Of a stretch of DNA of 64,000 nucleotides, positions 1 through 7,716 are shown piece by piece. A program made the position numbers and the translations under genes. The DNA is from Endozoicomonas montiporae CL-33 (GTDB lineage Bacteria > Pseudomonadota > Gammaproteobacteria > Pseudomonadales > Endozoicomonadaceae): the NCBI RefSeq assembly GCF_001583435.1, contig NZ_CP013251.1, positions 4,787,215 through 4,851,214 on the forward strand, written 5' to 3'. Below the pieces are notes generated by a model. It ran no database searches. It was given only the letters and a program-made list of their open reading frames with translations, and had not been told where the DNA came from. How positions within the stretch are numbered: position 1 is the stretch's first letter; every line of letters begins with the position of its first letter.

Positions 1-1
1 C

Positions 2-1888
2 ACTGAAATAGAAATCAGTTATCAGCAAGGTGAGGTGGCGGGTGGTGTTGTGGCTGTTTCCGTAGACGGTGCAGGGCTTATATCGGGAACCATTGCAGGA
101 GCACCCCTGTTGCCCGGTTCGGTGGAGATTCAGTTTGAAGTAGAACGGGATCAAAATGTCCATAATGGCTCAAGAGAAAGATCGGCATGGCAGAGCTACA
201 CATCAACTTATTACCAGACAAAATCTTTTAAAGACAGTGCCCAAGGGGGCTGGTTAAACGGAACCGGCACCATTGATTATCAGACGGGCAATTTTACGCT
301 ACGGGCATTGGCGAATTATCACTATACAAATTATGTCGCAAAATCCAATAGCAGCGGCTACGTCTGGAAAGTTGAATATGCATCGGTTTTGAAAACAGAA
401 CGATTTTCTGGCAACACCGTCACCAGCAAAGCCCAAAGCAATAGTTTAAGTCACCTGCCCAATACCGAAACCCTGAGCGCACCGGAACTGACCATCGACT
501 TGCTGCCATTGATTGAAGACTACCTGCTGCCCGGTAGTGTCATTTTTGAGTGGAATGGTGAGACTTACTTTGACCGGGATGGCGTTCTTTATAAAAACAT
601 CAGCACCGAAACCAACGCCGGGGTCAGCGTAGGTACAGTGGACTACAGTGGTGGTGTCGTAACCCTGGCTGTCTATCCGTCCGGAGAACTTTCAGCAGCA
701 AACATCAACGCAGCGGCAACCCTGTCGGCAGGATTCTCGGTAAGTGCCGTGGCGTTCCGAACTCCCGGTTCTCCGATTCGGGCAGGCAGCCTGCAACTGA
801 CCGCCGTCCGGGTAGACAACGCTGACATTATAACTGCAACCGCAGACTTCAACGGGAATATAAACACCAGCGAAGTTCAGGGAACTATTGATACCTCCAC
901 TGGTTGGTGTGAACTGTTTTTTACCGATGGCACCGATCCGATCCCGGTTTTGCCCCAGAGCGTCCGCTATAACTGTGTTATTGAAACCAGCCTGCCACTG
1001 GATGCCGGTTTGATCGGCCTTGACCCGGTTCGACTGCCTTCGGACGGGCGAGTCCCCATCTATCGAATCGGTGATATTGTGGTCATCAGTCACAAAAATA
1101 AAACCGATGCCGCAACCCCGGCAGCGGGACAGAGCATAGCACTGTCAAGAGATCATCAGGCCGAGATCACAGTGCAGGATTCCGGTGGCAATGACCTCGA
1201 CCCTGCTCAATACACAACGGACAAACAAGCGGGAACCCTGACCTTTGCTGACCCATTGCAGCTTCAGGACAGCGACGGTAATAACCTGACTGCGCCTTTT
1301 ACCGTGACTGACCGGGTCGAACATATGAGCGTGGTCAGCGATGCCCAGATTAACGGGGAACTGTCCATTATTGCTCCTGTGCCGTGGGATTTACCGGCAG
1401 GAGAAACCACCATCAGCAGTGCCGTGGTGTACGGTGATTTGCAGGCGAGAGTGCATCATTTTTTCAGCCAGAAAGTATGGGATAACGGCAACCCGAACTG
1501 GACGGACGAGCGCAATGAAGACAATACCACTGCCCAGTACAACACCATCAACTACCCGGTTCAGGTCGCTAACCGGGGAGCCATCTTTGGCAAGTGGGCA
1601 ATTATTTTTACATCGTCTTCCAACTTTCAGGTAGTCGAAGAAAAGCTGGGTATTATCGCCACGGGTGATATTGGTTCGAATACCGCCCCGATCAATCCGG
1701 AAACCGGAACCCCGTACTTTTCCATTCTGGCTGATGGCTGGGGAAGTGGCTGGTCATCAGGCAATGTGGTGCGGTTTAACACCGATGGCTGTCTGGCTCC
1801 GGTCTGGATTTGTCGAACGGTGCTATCCGGGCAGGGGACGGAGACAGACGACAAGTTTACATTACAGATCAGGGGGGATGCCGATTAA
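2..1888 (+). CDS. Prophage structural protein, tail/baseplate type (5'-truncated by window edge)
   Basis: The reading frame is open from the first bases of the window, so the true start lies to the left and at least 628 residues are visible. It is rich in beta-strand-like, Thr/Ser/Gly-rich sequence and has no transmembrane segment or signal peptide in the visible part. The C-terminus (a Trp/Gly-rich segment, then a short stretch ending in QIRGDAD) resembles what I recall of tail proteins in transposable-type siphoprophages, but I cannot name a family firmly. Its stop overlaps the next start by one base (TAATG), and four genes in a row share this strand and tight spacing, as in a late phage operon. 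The structural role is inferred from context and composition. Confidence 0.6.
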   Translation, partial: TEIEISYQQGEVAGGVVAVSVDGAGLISGTIAGAPLLPGSVEIQFEVERDQNVHNGSRERSAWQSYTSTYYQTKSFKDSAQGGWLNGTGTIDYQTGNFTLRALANYHYTNYVAKSNSSGYVWKVEYASVLKTERFSGNTVTSKAQSNSLSHLPNTETLSAPELTIDLLPLIEDYLLPGSVIFEWNGETYFDRDGVLYKNISTETNAGVSVGTVDYSGGVVTLAVYPSGELSAANINAAATLSAGFSVSAVAFRTPGSPIRAGSLQLTAVRVDNADIITATADFNGNINTSEVQGTIDTSTGWCELFFTDGTDPIPVLPQSVRYNCVIETSLPLDAGLIGLDPVRLPSDGRVPIYRIGDIVVISHKNKTDAATPAAGQSIALSRDHQAEITVQDSGGNDLDPAQYTTDKQAGTLTFADPLQLQDSDGNNLTAPFTVTDRVEHMSVVSDAQINGELSIIAPVPWDLPAGETTISSAVVYGDLQARVHHFFSQKVWDNGNPNWTDERNEDNTTAQYNTINYPVQVANRGAIFGKWAIIFTSSSNFQVVEEKLGIIATGDIGSNTAPINPETGTPYFSILADGWGSGWSSGNVVRFNTDGCLAPVWICRTVLSGQGTETDDKFTLQIRGDAD

Positions 1889-3003
1889 TGAGTGACTTTA
1901 CTGATCTGGTCAACAGCCTGAAACCTCTGGCCTGGTATCGGCTGAATGAAACCGAAGGCAGTACTTTAAAAGACAGTGCCCGGTTTTATGATGCCACGGC
2001 GACTAATGTACAGTTGCAGCAGCCATTTGTGTTGTTTCCTGAATCCATTGGTGCTCACTTTAATGGATCAAGTTCTCTTGGAGAAACACAAGTGCATTCG
2101 GCAATGCAGGTTGTTTCTGATTTAACCATTGCGGCTCTGATAAAGCCCACAGGCACTATGTCAGGATCAAGATATATATTTAGCTGTAGCTCCAGTGGAG
2201 AAACCCAAAGTACAAACTACCTGTGGAGTTTAGGCATTGTAGATGGAAAATTCAGATGGTTTCAGGAGTACAGTAGTGGCTCAAATGCCGATGCTAAAGG
2301 GTCGTCATTTACTTTTGAATTAGATAAAGAATATTTCTACCTAGCGGTAAGGGACAGTACTAATAAGGTGGTGAATTTTTATGTTAATGGCGTTCTTGAA
2401 GAGTCAAAAAGCTACACCTATAACCCAACCGGAGGTGAAGACAACCCAATAACACTGGGTGGAGTAGCAAGCGGGAGTAATAGTTTTAACGGTCATGCTG
2501 CCGAGCTGATGCTGTTCGATTACCAGCTGACGGCAGAACAAGTCATGGCACTGTACTCCGCAGGGACGAACCAAACCGTTATTAACCAGTACCAGGTGTC
2601 CGGAACGATTTATGAGGACGGCATTCCTTCAGAAAAAGACGTTATAGCCTGTACCTGGGAGACAGGGGAACTGCTGGCCAGAGGCAGAAGCAACAGCGTA
2701 GGAGATTATCAGTTGATATGGGACACCTACGACAAAGAGGTTCTGGTGGTGGCAGTGGATGACTGGGGAACACAGTGGCAACCCGATACGCTTTATCAGA
2801 CAGGCGATATTATCAGACCGACGACTTTTACCGGATACGTTTATGAATGTACGGTATCCGGAACCAGCGACAGCAATGAGCCGCAGTGGTGGATTGAACC
2901 CGATGAGCAGCAGGGAACAGGAACGGCACAATTTAAGGTGAAGCCTTTCAATCGTCCCCTGGCACATGCACCTGTTAAGCCTGTACTGGTGCCGGAGAGT
3001 TAA
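1888..3003 (+). CDS. Prophage protein with LamG/concanavalin A-like lectin domain
   Basis: I chose the ATG at 1888, which overlaps the upstream stop, over a TTG 78 bases earlier. The protein is 371 aa. Residues about 10-225 look like a LamG-type jellyroll (WYRLNE near the start, FNGSS, DLTIAALIKP, FYVNGVLEES, then GHAAELMLFDYQLTAEQ), a fold used by phage tail tips and tail-associated proteins to bind glycans. The C-terminal 110 residues contain a second small beta-rich module with WQPDTLYQTGDIIRP and EPQWW, similar to carbohydrate-binding-like repeats of phage tail proteins. The likely role is adsorption or host-surface binding. This is inferred from fold-level resemblance and operon position; no enzyme motif is visible. 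Confidence 0.6.
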   Translation: MSDFTDLVNSLKPLAWYRLNETEGSTLKDSARFYDATATNVQLQQPFVLFPESIGAHFNGSSSLGETQVHSAMQVVSDLTIAALIKPTGTMSGSRYIFSCSSSGETQSTNYLWSLGIVDGKFRWFQEYSSGSNADAKGSSFTFELDKEYFYLAVRDSTNKVVNFYVNGVLEESKSYTYNPTGGEDNPITLGGVASGSNSFNGHAAELMLFDYQLTAEQVMALYSAGTNQTVINQYQVSGTIYEDGIPSEKDVIACTWETGELLARGRSNSVGDYQLIWDTYDKEVLVVAVDDWGTQWQPDTLYQTGDIIRPTTFTGYVYECTVSGTSDSNEPQWWIEPDEQQGTGTAQFKVKPFNRPLAHAPVKPVLVPES

Positions 3004-4899
3004 GTGGCCTATTTACCGGGCAACGGTCAAGACTTCCAGTTCACAGCAGAGCCTTACCAGCCATCGGCAGACTTTAGCTTTTATCCGGAACAGGGTGTTC
3101 CTTTCCAAAAACCTCCCTCCGTCACCAGTACCTATCATAGCCAGTGGCAAAAAGGACAGGCCAAACAGCAGGCACATCATGCGCTTTACGGCAGCAGTGT
3201 GACGATTAATGCTCAAAGCGAACAAATTAGTCACCAGGCATTACCTCTGGAAGCCAGAGCCACCGGCGTGTTCTGGGGCAGAGTGCCTGATGTGCAGGTT
3301 TTTGTACAAAGTCGCCATGCTTTCAGTGAAAGTAGAGCCAGCGATATAGACCTCAACTGGCACCAGCCCCCGGCGAAAGAGGCACAACAGGCAGGTCAGT
3401 GGGACAACTCTGCAATACCAAAGGATGAACAGGCAACCCATCCATGGAACGACGCCATCGCCACGGACAGGCACCAGACCGAACGGTTTGATCGGGTCGA
3501 TGAGTACAGCCCGGTCATTGAGCAAACCGCCAGTGGCTATACCATTCCATCAGCCAGCCTGCTGGACTTTGCCTTTAAAGGGCAGCGTTACACTCCGGCA
3601 GTATCCCCTGACGTTTATTTCAGACTGGGCGAGCAAAGGACGAACCGGGCTATACAGCCAAAAGATTCAACTAGACACCAGACGTACAGCAGTAACCAGA
3701 ATCAGGACGAGCCAGTCATTATCCCTTGGGGAAAAGGGCACAAGCACACCGACAATGAATATACAGGGAATTATGGTGGCGAAACCCAGCCCGAAGAACC
3801 ACAAAAGCCGGAACCGGAACCGCCAGAGATCAGGGAGAGCTATCTGCTTATGAATACCGTGACCGTTGTCACCCTGCCAGACAGGACACCGATAGAGCTC
3901 AAGGAGTTGGAGATCAACCTCGACATCGACAGCTTCAGCTGGGAACTCAGTGGTGAACTTTGGGGAGCCACCAGTCTCGCCATGGTGGAACCTGACGAGA
4001 ATGGAGCCAAGCAGATCGAGGTCGACATCAACGGCTGGAAGTGGGTCTTCATTCTGGAACGTTACACCAGTCGCCGACAATTCGGGCAGGAACGGTACAC
4101 GGTATATGGCATCAGTCGTACACAGTTACTCGCAGCCCCTTATGCGCCCTACCGGAGTAAAAGCAGTACCAGCAACATCAATGCAAAGCAGGCGATCAGT
4201 GAAGAACTGCAAAATACAGGCTTCACGGCTGAGTACCCGAGCCTGAATGATTACAGCACTCCGGACTGGATTATTCCCGGTGGTACATTCAGCTACCAGA
4301 ACGAAACTCCGATGAGTGTGATAGCCAAACTGAGCAGCACTGCAGGAGCCGTTATCATTCCTGCCCGAGACAGCGACACTCTCAGCATACAGCCCCGCTA
4401 CCCAGCCAGCCCCTGGAAGTGGAATGAAGCCATCATGGACAAGGTCATCCCGGTGAGTCTGGTGATCAGTCTGAGTGCCAGCTGGCGACCCGAGCCGGAA
4501 TACAATGCCGTTTATGTTTCAGGTACCCATGCAGGTGTCGCAGTCAATGTGAAGCGAGAAGGCACTGCAGGTAATGAACCTGCACCAGACATTCTGGAAG
4601 ACTGGCTGACAGAAACACAGGTGAACACCGAGCGAGGTCGTAACGAGCTGGCCAAAGGAGGCGACCAGAGTATCACCACCATCGAGATCCCTTTGACCGA
4701 CAGCAATACTGTACCGGGGCTGGTGGAACCCGGACAGTTGATAGAGGTTCAGGACACTCTTAATGGGCAGAGTAATGGACAGAGTAATGGACAGAGTAAT
4801 GGACAGAGTGGCAACTGGAGAGCTTTGTGCCTGTCCACCAGCATCCGTTCATCAGGTGGAAAGGTGACTCAGAGCCTACAGCTGGAAAGGCATTACTAA
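3004..4899 (+). CDS. Prophage tail/baseplate-like protein with NGQS tandem repeat
   Basis: It begins with GTG immediately after the previous stop and encodes 631 aa. The N-terminal 260 residues are polar, rich in Gln, His and Ser, and look low in order. From about residue 280, after a Pro/Glu-rich hinge (EEPQKPEPEPPEI), a compact region starts with TVTVVTLPDRTPIELKELEI and continues through segments such as WVFILERYTSRRQFGQERY. This resembles tail-hub/baseplate proteins of transposable siphophages by general pattern only. Near the C-terminus four NGQS units form a short tandem repeat. It is translationally coupled to both neighbours. I am confident that it is a real phage-type gene and unsure of its exact virion position. 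Confidence 0.55.
   Translation: MAYLPGNGQDFQFTAEPYQPSADFSFYPEQGVPFQKPPSVTSTYHSQWQKGQAKQQAHHALYGSSVTINAQSEQISHQALPLEARATGVFWGRVPDVQVFVQSRHAFSESRASDIDLNWHQPPAKEAQQAGQWDNSAIPKDEQATHPWNDAIATDRHQTERFDRVDEYSPVIEQTASGYTIPSASLLDFAFKGQRYTPAVSPDVYFRLGEQRTNRAIQPKDSTRHQTYSSNQNQDEPVIIPWGKGHKHTDNEYTGNYGGETQPEEPQKPEPEPPEIRESYLLMNTVTVVTLPDRTPIELKELEINLDIDSFSWELSGELWGATSLAMVEPDENGAKQIEVDINGWKWVFILERYTSRRQFGQERYTVYGISRTQLLAAPYAPYRSKSSTSNINAKQAISEELQNTGFTAEYPSLNDYSTPDWIIPGGTFSYQNETPMSVIAKLSSTAGAVIIPARDSDTLSIQPRYPASPWKWNEAIMDKVIPVSLVISLSASWRPEPEYNAVYVSGTHAGVAVNVKREGTAGNEPAPDILEDWLTETQVNTERGRNELAKGGDQSITTIEIPLTDSNTVPGLVEPGQLIEVQDTLNGQSNGQSNGQSNGQSGNWRALCLSTSIRSSGGKVTQSLQLERHY
4762..4809 (+). repeat. Four 12-bp in-frame tandem repeats (NGQS x4)
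   Basis: The unit AATGGRCAGAGT occurs four times head to tail. The first copy has G and the other three A at the sixth base. Each unit encodes Asn-Gly-Gln-Ser inside the preceding tail-like protein. Copy-number change by slippage would keep the frame. Confidence 0.9.
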
Positions 4900-4911
4900 C
4901 AGGAGAACAGT

Positions 4912-5145
4912 ATGGCCACCACCAACATCTGGCAACAGTTCAAATCGCTCATCCCCGAAGGAGCCAGAACCATTATCACGATCACGTCAAACAACGGCAA
5001 TGGAACCAGCACAGCGACCCTGAGAGATGGAACGACTATCACAGTCCAGGGAGAGAGTATGGCACCGGGGAAGAAGGCGTTAATGGAGGGAGGAAGCATC
5101 AGGTCAGAGGTGCCGGATTTGAGCGTTTATGCCGCAGAAGTTTAG
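4912..5145 (+). CDS. Small prophage protein of unknown function
   Basis: This is a 77-aa protein starting at ATG 4912 with an AGGAGA ribosome-binding site about 6 bases upstream. The sequence starts MATTNIWQQFKSLIP and contains ITITSNNGNGTSTATLRDGTTITVQG in two parts, a compact beta-hairpin-like pattern typical of small head/tail accessory proteins. It is the last gene of the phage block, only 12 bases after the tail-like gene and about 80 bases before the tmRNA-like attachment sequence. I do not recognise a named family. The phage assignment rests on its position in the same transcript. Confidence 0.6.
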   Translation: MATTNIWQQFKSLIPEGARTIITITSNNGNGTSTATLRDGTTITVQGESMAPGKKALMEGGSIRSEVPDLSVYAAEV

Positions 5146-5223
5146 TATGCCACGATTCTGCCACTTCCCAGATATTCCTTCATAAAAAGTTCAACGAAAT
5201 CATTAAGTAAACGACACTGGGCT

Positions 5224-5251
5224 GCGGGTTCAAATCCCGCCGCCTCCACCA
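5224..5251 (+). other. 28-bp copy of the ssrA (tmRNA) 3' end; probable prophage att site
   Basis: These 28 bases match the last 28 bases of the intact tmRNA gene (18676-18703) exactly, including the T-loop GGTTCAAATCC and the CCA end. Upstream there is no tRNA-like or tmRNA-like 5' half, so this is not an RNA gene. Integrases that target ssrA leave just such a 3'-end duplicate at one element border. Phage genes lie to the left and chromosomal genes to the right, which fits an attR. Confidence 0.75.
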
Positions 5252-5254
5252 AAT

Positions 5255-5286
5255 AAAAAAGCCGTGTCGTACGACACGGCTTTTTT
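5255..5286. terminator. Perfect 32-bp palindrome, bidirectional intrinsic terminator
   Basis: An A6-GCCGTGTCGT arm is followed directly by its exact reverse complement ending in T6. It lies between the att-like sequence and the 3' end of the minus-strand gene at 5311, so it can stop transcription from both sides. Confidence 0.85.
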
Positions 5287-5310
5287 ATACCTGTAGATCT
5301 GTGAATATAG

Positions 5311-5739
5311 TCACCGCACCAAAACCAGATGATCAATGGAAAATGGATGACTACTGTCGGATAACAGATGAAGGCTTTGAATCCGGATGCCATAAACCGT
5401 CGCCAACTCAGACAACCAGTCAACTAACTGCTCAGGTTCACCCTGCAAAACGCTGACTTCAGCTTTCTGCCAGCTGGACTCCGGTATTGCGATGCTGACC
5501 CCAAAGCTGGCTGCCTGACGACTGATCAGATCACTCAAAGGCTCATCATAGCTTTCTGCAAGAATGGAATGCTCTTGCTGTTTTTGCTCTATGCGTTCCT
5601 GTAAAACACTATTAAACGACTCTGCATTTATAGCAGTGCGTGGAACCGTTTCCCTGACCGACGATGAATAAAAGAAAACGACGAAAACAGCAACAGCCGC
5701 AAGTATCAGAACAATAAAACGTGAACGAAGCAGAGACAT
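5311..5739 (-). CDS. Orphan GspM-like membrane protein
   Basis: The protein is 142 aa. It has one N-terminal transmembrane helix (about residues 8-26, RFIVLILAAVAVFVVFFY), a short polar linker, then a C-terminal domain that lines up by eye with the periplasmic domain of the GspM encoded at 16993. Both have PL-x-x-LI-x-R-x-A near the domain start, EQL-x-x-WL-x-EL in the middle, and SI-x-x-L-x-L at the end. It is shorter than GspM (173 aa), mainly in the cytoplasmic and coiled linker part. It lies on the opposite strand to the gsp operon, about 1 kb upstream, next to a lipid A deacylase gene. A role in type II secretion assembly is a reasonable inference, but no partner is shown. Confidence 0.6.
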   Translation of the reverse strand: MSLLRSRFIVLILAAVAVFVVFFYSSSVRETVPRTAINAESFNSVLQERIEQKQQEHSILAESYDEPLSDLISRQAASFGVSIAIPESSWQKAEVSVLQGEPEQLVDWLSELATVYGIRIQSLHLLSDSSHPFSIDHLVLVR

Positions 5740-5811
5740 ACCCGTTTATTCCCGTGAAGGAAAAACCGCGAGTATGCCGATTCTGCTGAAAAACTACCAC
5801 AATAAGTCGCT

Positions 5812-6432
5812 TTAAAAGCGATAAGCACCCTCGAGCTGAATGGCATCAAAACTGTAATTGGGCGAAGCCACATTAGCATTGGAATAATGAACCCACTGAA
5901 TACCTAATTCCATCTGCTGCTGCTCACCAAATACAAAACCACCACCGACTTTGACTTCAAACTGAAACCTGGAACTTTTACGCAATGGGTATTCACGATT
6001 TTTTCGACGGAATTCTTCATCACTGATTCCGCCGATGCCAAGTCCGGCTTCAATATAAGGTTTAACCGACGATGAACGTGTATCTTCCAGACGAAAGATG
6101 GGAGTAATAAAGAAACCATGAATATCATCTGCACCTCTGGCACTTTTGTTAGCAGAACCGCTAATCGTGCTATGCCAGTGGGTATAAACAGCTTCAAGCA
6201 TCAATCGTCGCTCCCAGTCGCCGTTATACCCCTTCTCAAAATCCTTGATATGCCACCTTGCTGCCAGCCTGAGATCAGTTGCCTCGACATCAGGGGTTAA
6301 CGCTTTACCGTAAGCAACCCTGATACCATCAAACGAGGCAAAAACCTGTGCAGAAAACGCTACACAGGCCAATGAAACCAACCCCAGAGAACAACCCAAC
6401 AAGACTTTCCTATCCATAGTTTTATTACTCAT
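5812..6432 (-). CDS. Acyloxyacyl hydrolase / PagL-type lipid A 3-O-deacylase
   Basis: The protein is 206 aa with a signal peptide (hydrophobic stretch at about 10-29, then VFASF) and an eight-strand-like outer-membrane barrel ending in aromatic YRF. The C-terminal WVHYSNANVASPNYSFD matches the PagL active-site region. His182 and Ser184 correspond to the catalytic His-x-Ser pair, and Asp196 falls where PagL has its catalytic Glu. PagL enzymes remove the 3-O acyl chain from lipid A in the outer membrane, which changes immune recognition of LPS. The gene reads away from the gsp operon and probably shares the 360-bp divergent region with gspC. The family call is firm; activity with Asp in place of Glu is inferred. 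Confidence 0.75.
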   Translation of the reverse strand: MSNKTMDRKVLLGCSLGLVSLACVAFSAQVFASFDGIRVAYGKALTPDVEATDLRLAARWHIKDFEKGYNGDWERRLMLEAVYTHWHSTISGSANKSARGADDIHGFFITPIFRLEDTRSSSVKPYIEAGLGIGGISDEEFRRKNREYPLRKSSRFQFEVKVGGGFVFGEQQQMELGIQWVHYSNANVASPNYSFDAIQLEGAYRF

Positions 6433-6795
6433 TTTTTAATTCTTATACGGTAAATACTTATTTTTCATAAGAAGTTACATAGTGTCACACTACTTAACTT
6501 ATTAACAGGAAACCCGGGACTTATTTACTGTCACAGGAACGTCACAAACATTGCGCAAACCAGCACTTCTCTTGACTTATCTCATGATTGTTTTTCAGCA
6601 TGTGTGTACGATAGTATGATTATGCCCTGACCCAGTAGGCTTTAAGGATACAGTCTGAAGCATTTATGTAGCTTTCTGTCAGCAGGTTTTCTGACGACAG
6701 AAGTTATGTCAGTTAGCTTTCTGTCAGTTAGAAAGATCAGTGCATTGAGCAGGGAGAGGAAAGTCAGCACAAATGTACAGACTGGTAATTAATGA
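6433..6795. promoter_or_regulatory. Divergent intergenic region with repeats upstream of gspC
   Basis: This gap separates the deacylase gene from gspC. It contains a perfect 14-bp direct repeat, TAGCTTTCTGTCAG, at 6669-6682 and 6714-6727. The second copy is part of an inverted repeat CTTTCT-7 nt-AGAAAG at 6718-6736. Spacing of the direct repeats is 45 bp, near four helical turns, which would suit a dimeric regulator. No other gene is evident. Confidence 0.4.
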
Positions 6796-7716
6796 GTGTC
6801 CATGCCCATCGCGTTTAATAAAAGCAAATCTCTTGAGAGCCTTTCCAGCAGGTTTTCCAATATTGCCCAGTCATTCAACCTTACCGGACTCAGTAATCGC
6901 TGGTTGATTCTGATCTGCGAAGTGGTTCTTGTCATTCTTCTGGCTCAACAACTGGCAAAAGTCACCTGGGAATTGATTCCTGTTGAAACAACAGAGAGTA
7001 ACAACTGGAAAAATCAGGCAGCGTCCTTTCAAGAACAGGACAGCACCAGCCAGGCCTACCCCGATTTGGCGGGTCTACATCTGTTTGGCACACCACCGGT
7101 GCCTGAAACTGAAACCGCCAACACCATTGATCCGGACTCCGTTCCCCGTTCAAGGCTCAGCGCCCGCATTACCGGCATTGTTGCCAGCAGTATTCCTGAA
7201 CGCTCCCTGGCCATTATCAATTTCCGTTCAGAAGACAAAACCTATCGTATTGGTGACCGCCTGAACGGTGCCAATGCCGAAGTCGTCGATATTTATCCAG
7301 ACCGGGTGATTGTTAAAAACAACGGTCAGCACGAAGCACTGTTGTTGTACCCGAACAATCCGGACCAGCGCACAGCGGCTCGCCCGACTTCTACACCCGC
7401 GCAACCGTCTGCAGACATCAAAGAGCTGAGTTCGGAACTCCGCAATAATCCCACATCCATTGCTGAGCTGATCAGCATTTCACCGGTACGCAGGGATGGC
7501 CAGCTGGCAGGATATCGAATAAATCCCAGATCACGCCCTGATTTATTCAAGGCGGCAGGTCTGCAAAATAACGATATTGCCCTGTCCATCAACGGCATCG
7601 ACCTGACCAACAACATGGAAGCCATGAAGTTGATGCAGGAACTGCCAAACCTCGACCAGATTTCGCTGACTATTGAGCGTCAGGGCCAGATTTACCAGAT
7701 CGACTTATCATCATGA
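6796..7716 (+). CDS. gspC: Type II secretion system protein GspC
   Basis: GspC is the inner-membrane clamp that links the secretin GspD to the assembly platform. The protein is 306 aa: a cytoplasmic N-terminus, one transmembrane helix (about 36-54), a homology region starting near DLAGLHLFGTPP, and a C-terminal PDZ domain (about 200-306) with NDIALSINGIDLTNN. The GTG at 6796 and the ATG at 6802 are both possible starts and neither has a strong ribosome-binding site. It is the first gene of a twelve-gene operon and overlaps gspD by four bases (ATGA). Order and domain content make the assignment secure. Confidence 0.93.
   Translation: MSMPIAFNKSKSLESLSSRFSNIAQSFNLTGLSNRWLILICEVVLVILLAQQLAKVTWELIPVETTESNNWKNQAASFQEQDSTSQAYPDLAGLHLFGTPPVPETETANTIDPDSVPRSRLSARITGIVASSIPERSLAIINFRSEDKTYRIGDRLNGANAEVVDIYPDRVIVKNNGQHEALLLYPNNPDQRTAARPTSTPAQPSADIKELSSELRNNPTSIAELISISPVRRDGQLAGYRINPRSRPDLFKAAGLQNNDIALSINGIDLTNNMEAMKLMQELPNLDQISLTIERQGQIYQIDLSS

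Noticed and set aside
4762..4809. Tandem repeat as a CRISPR-like array
   Set aside because: The units are contiguous 12-mers in frame without spacers. No CRISPR array was seen anywhere in the window.
5142..5423. Minus-strand frame of 93 aa containing EAAGFEPAAQ
   Set aside because: This is the well-known artefact of reading a tRNA/tmRNA 3' end backwards. It crosses the att-like sequence and terminator and has no support.
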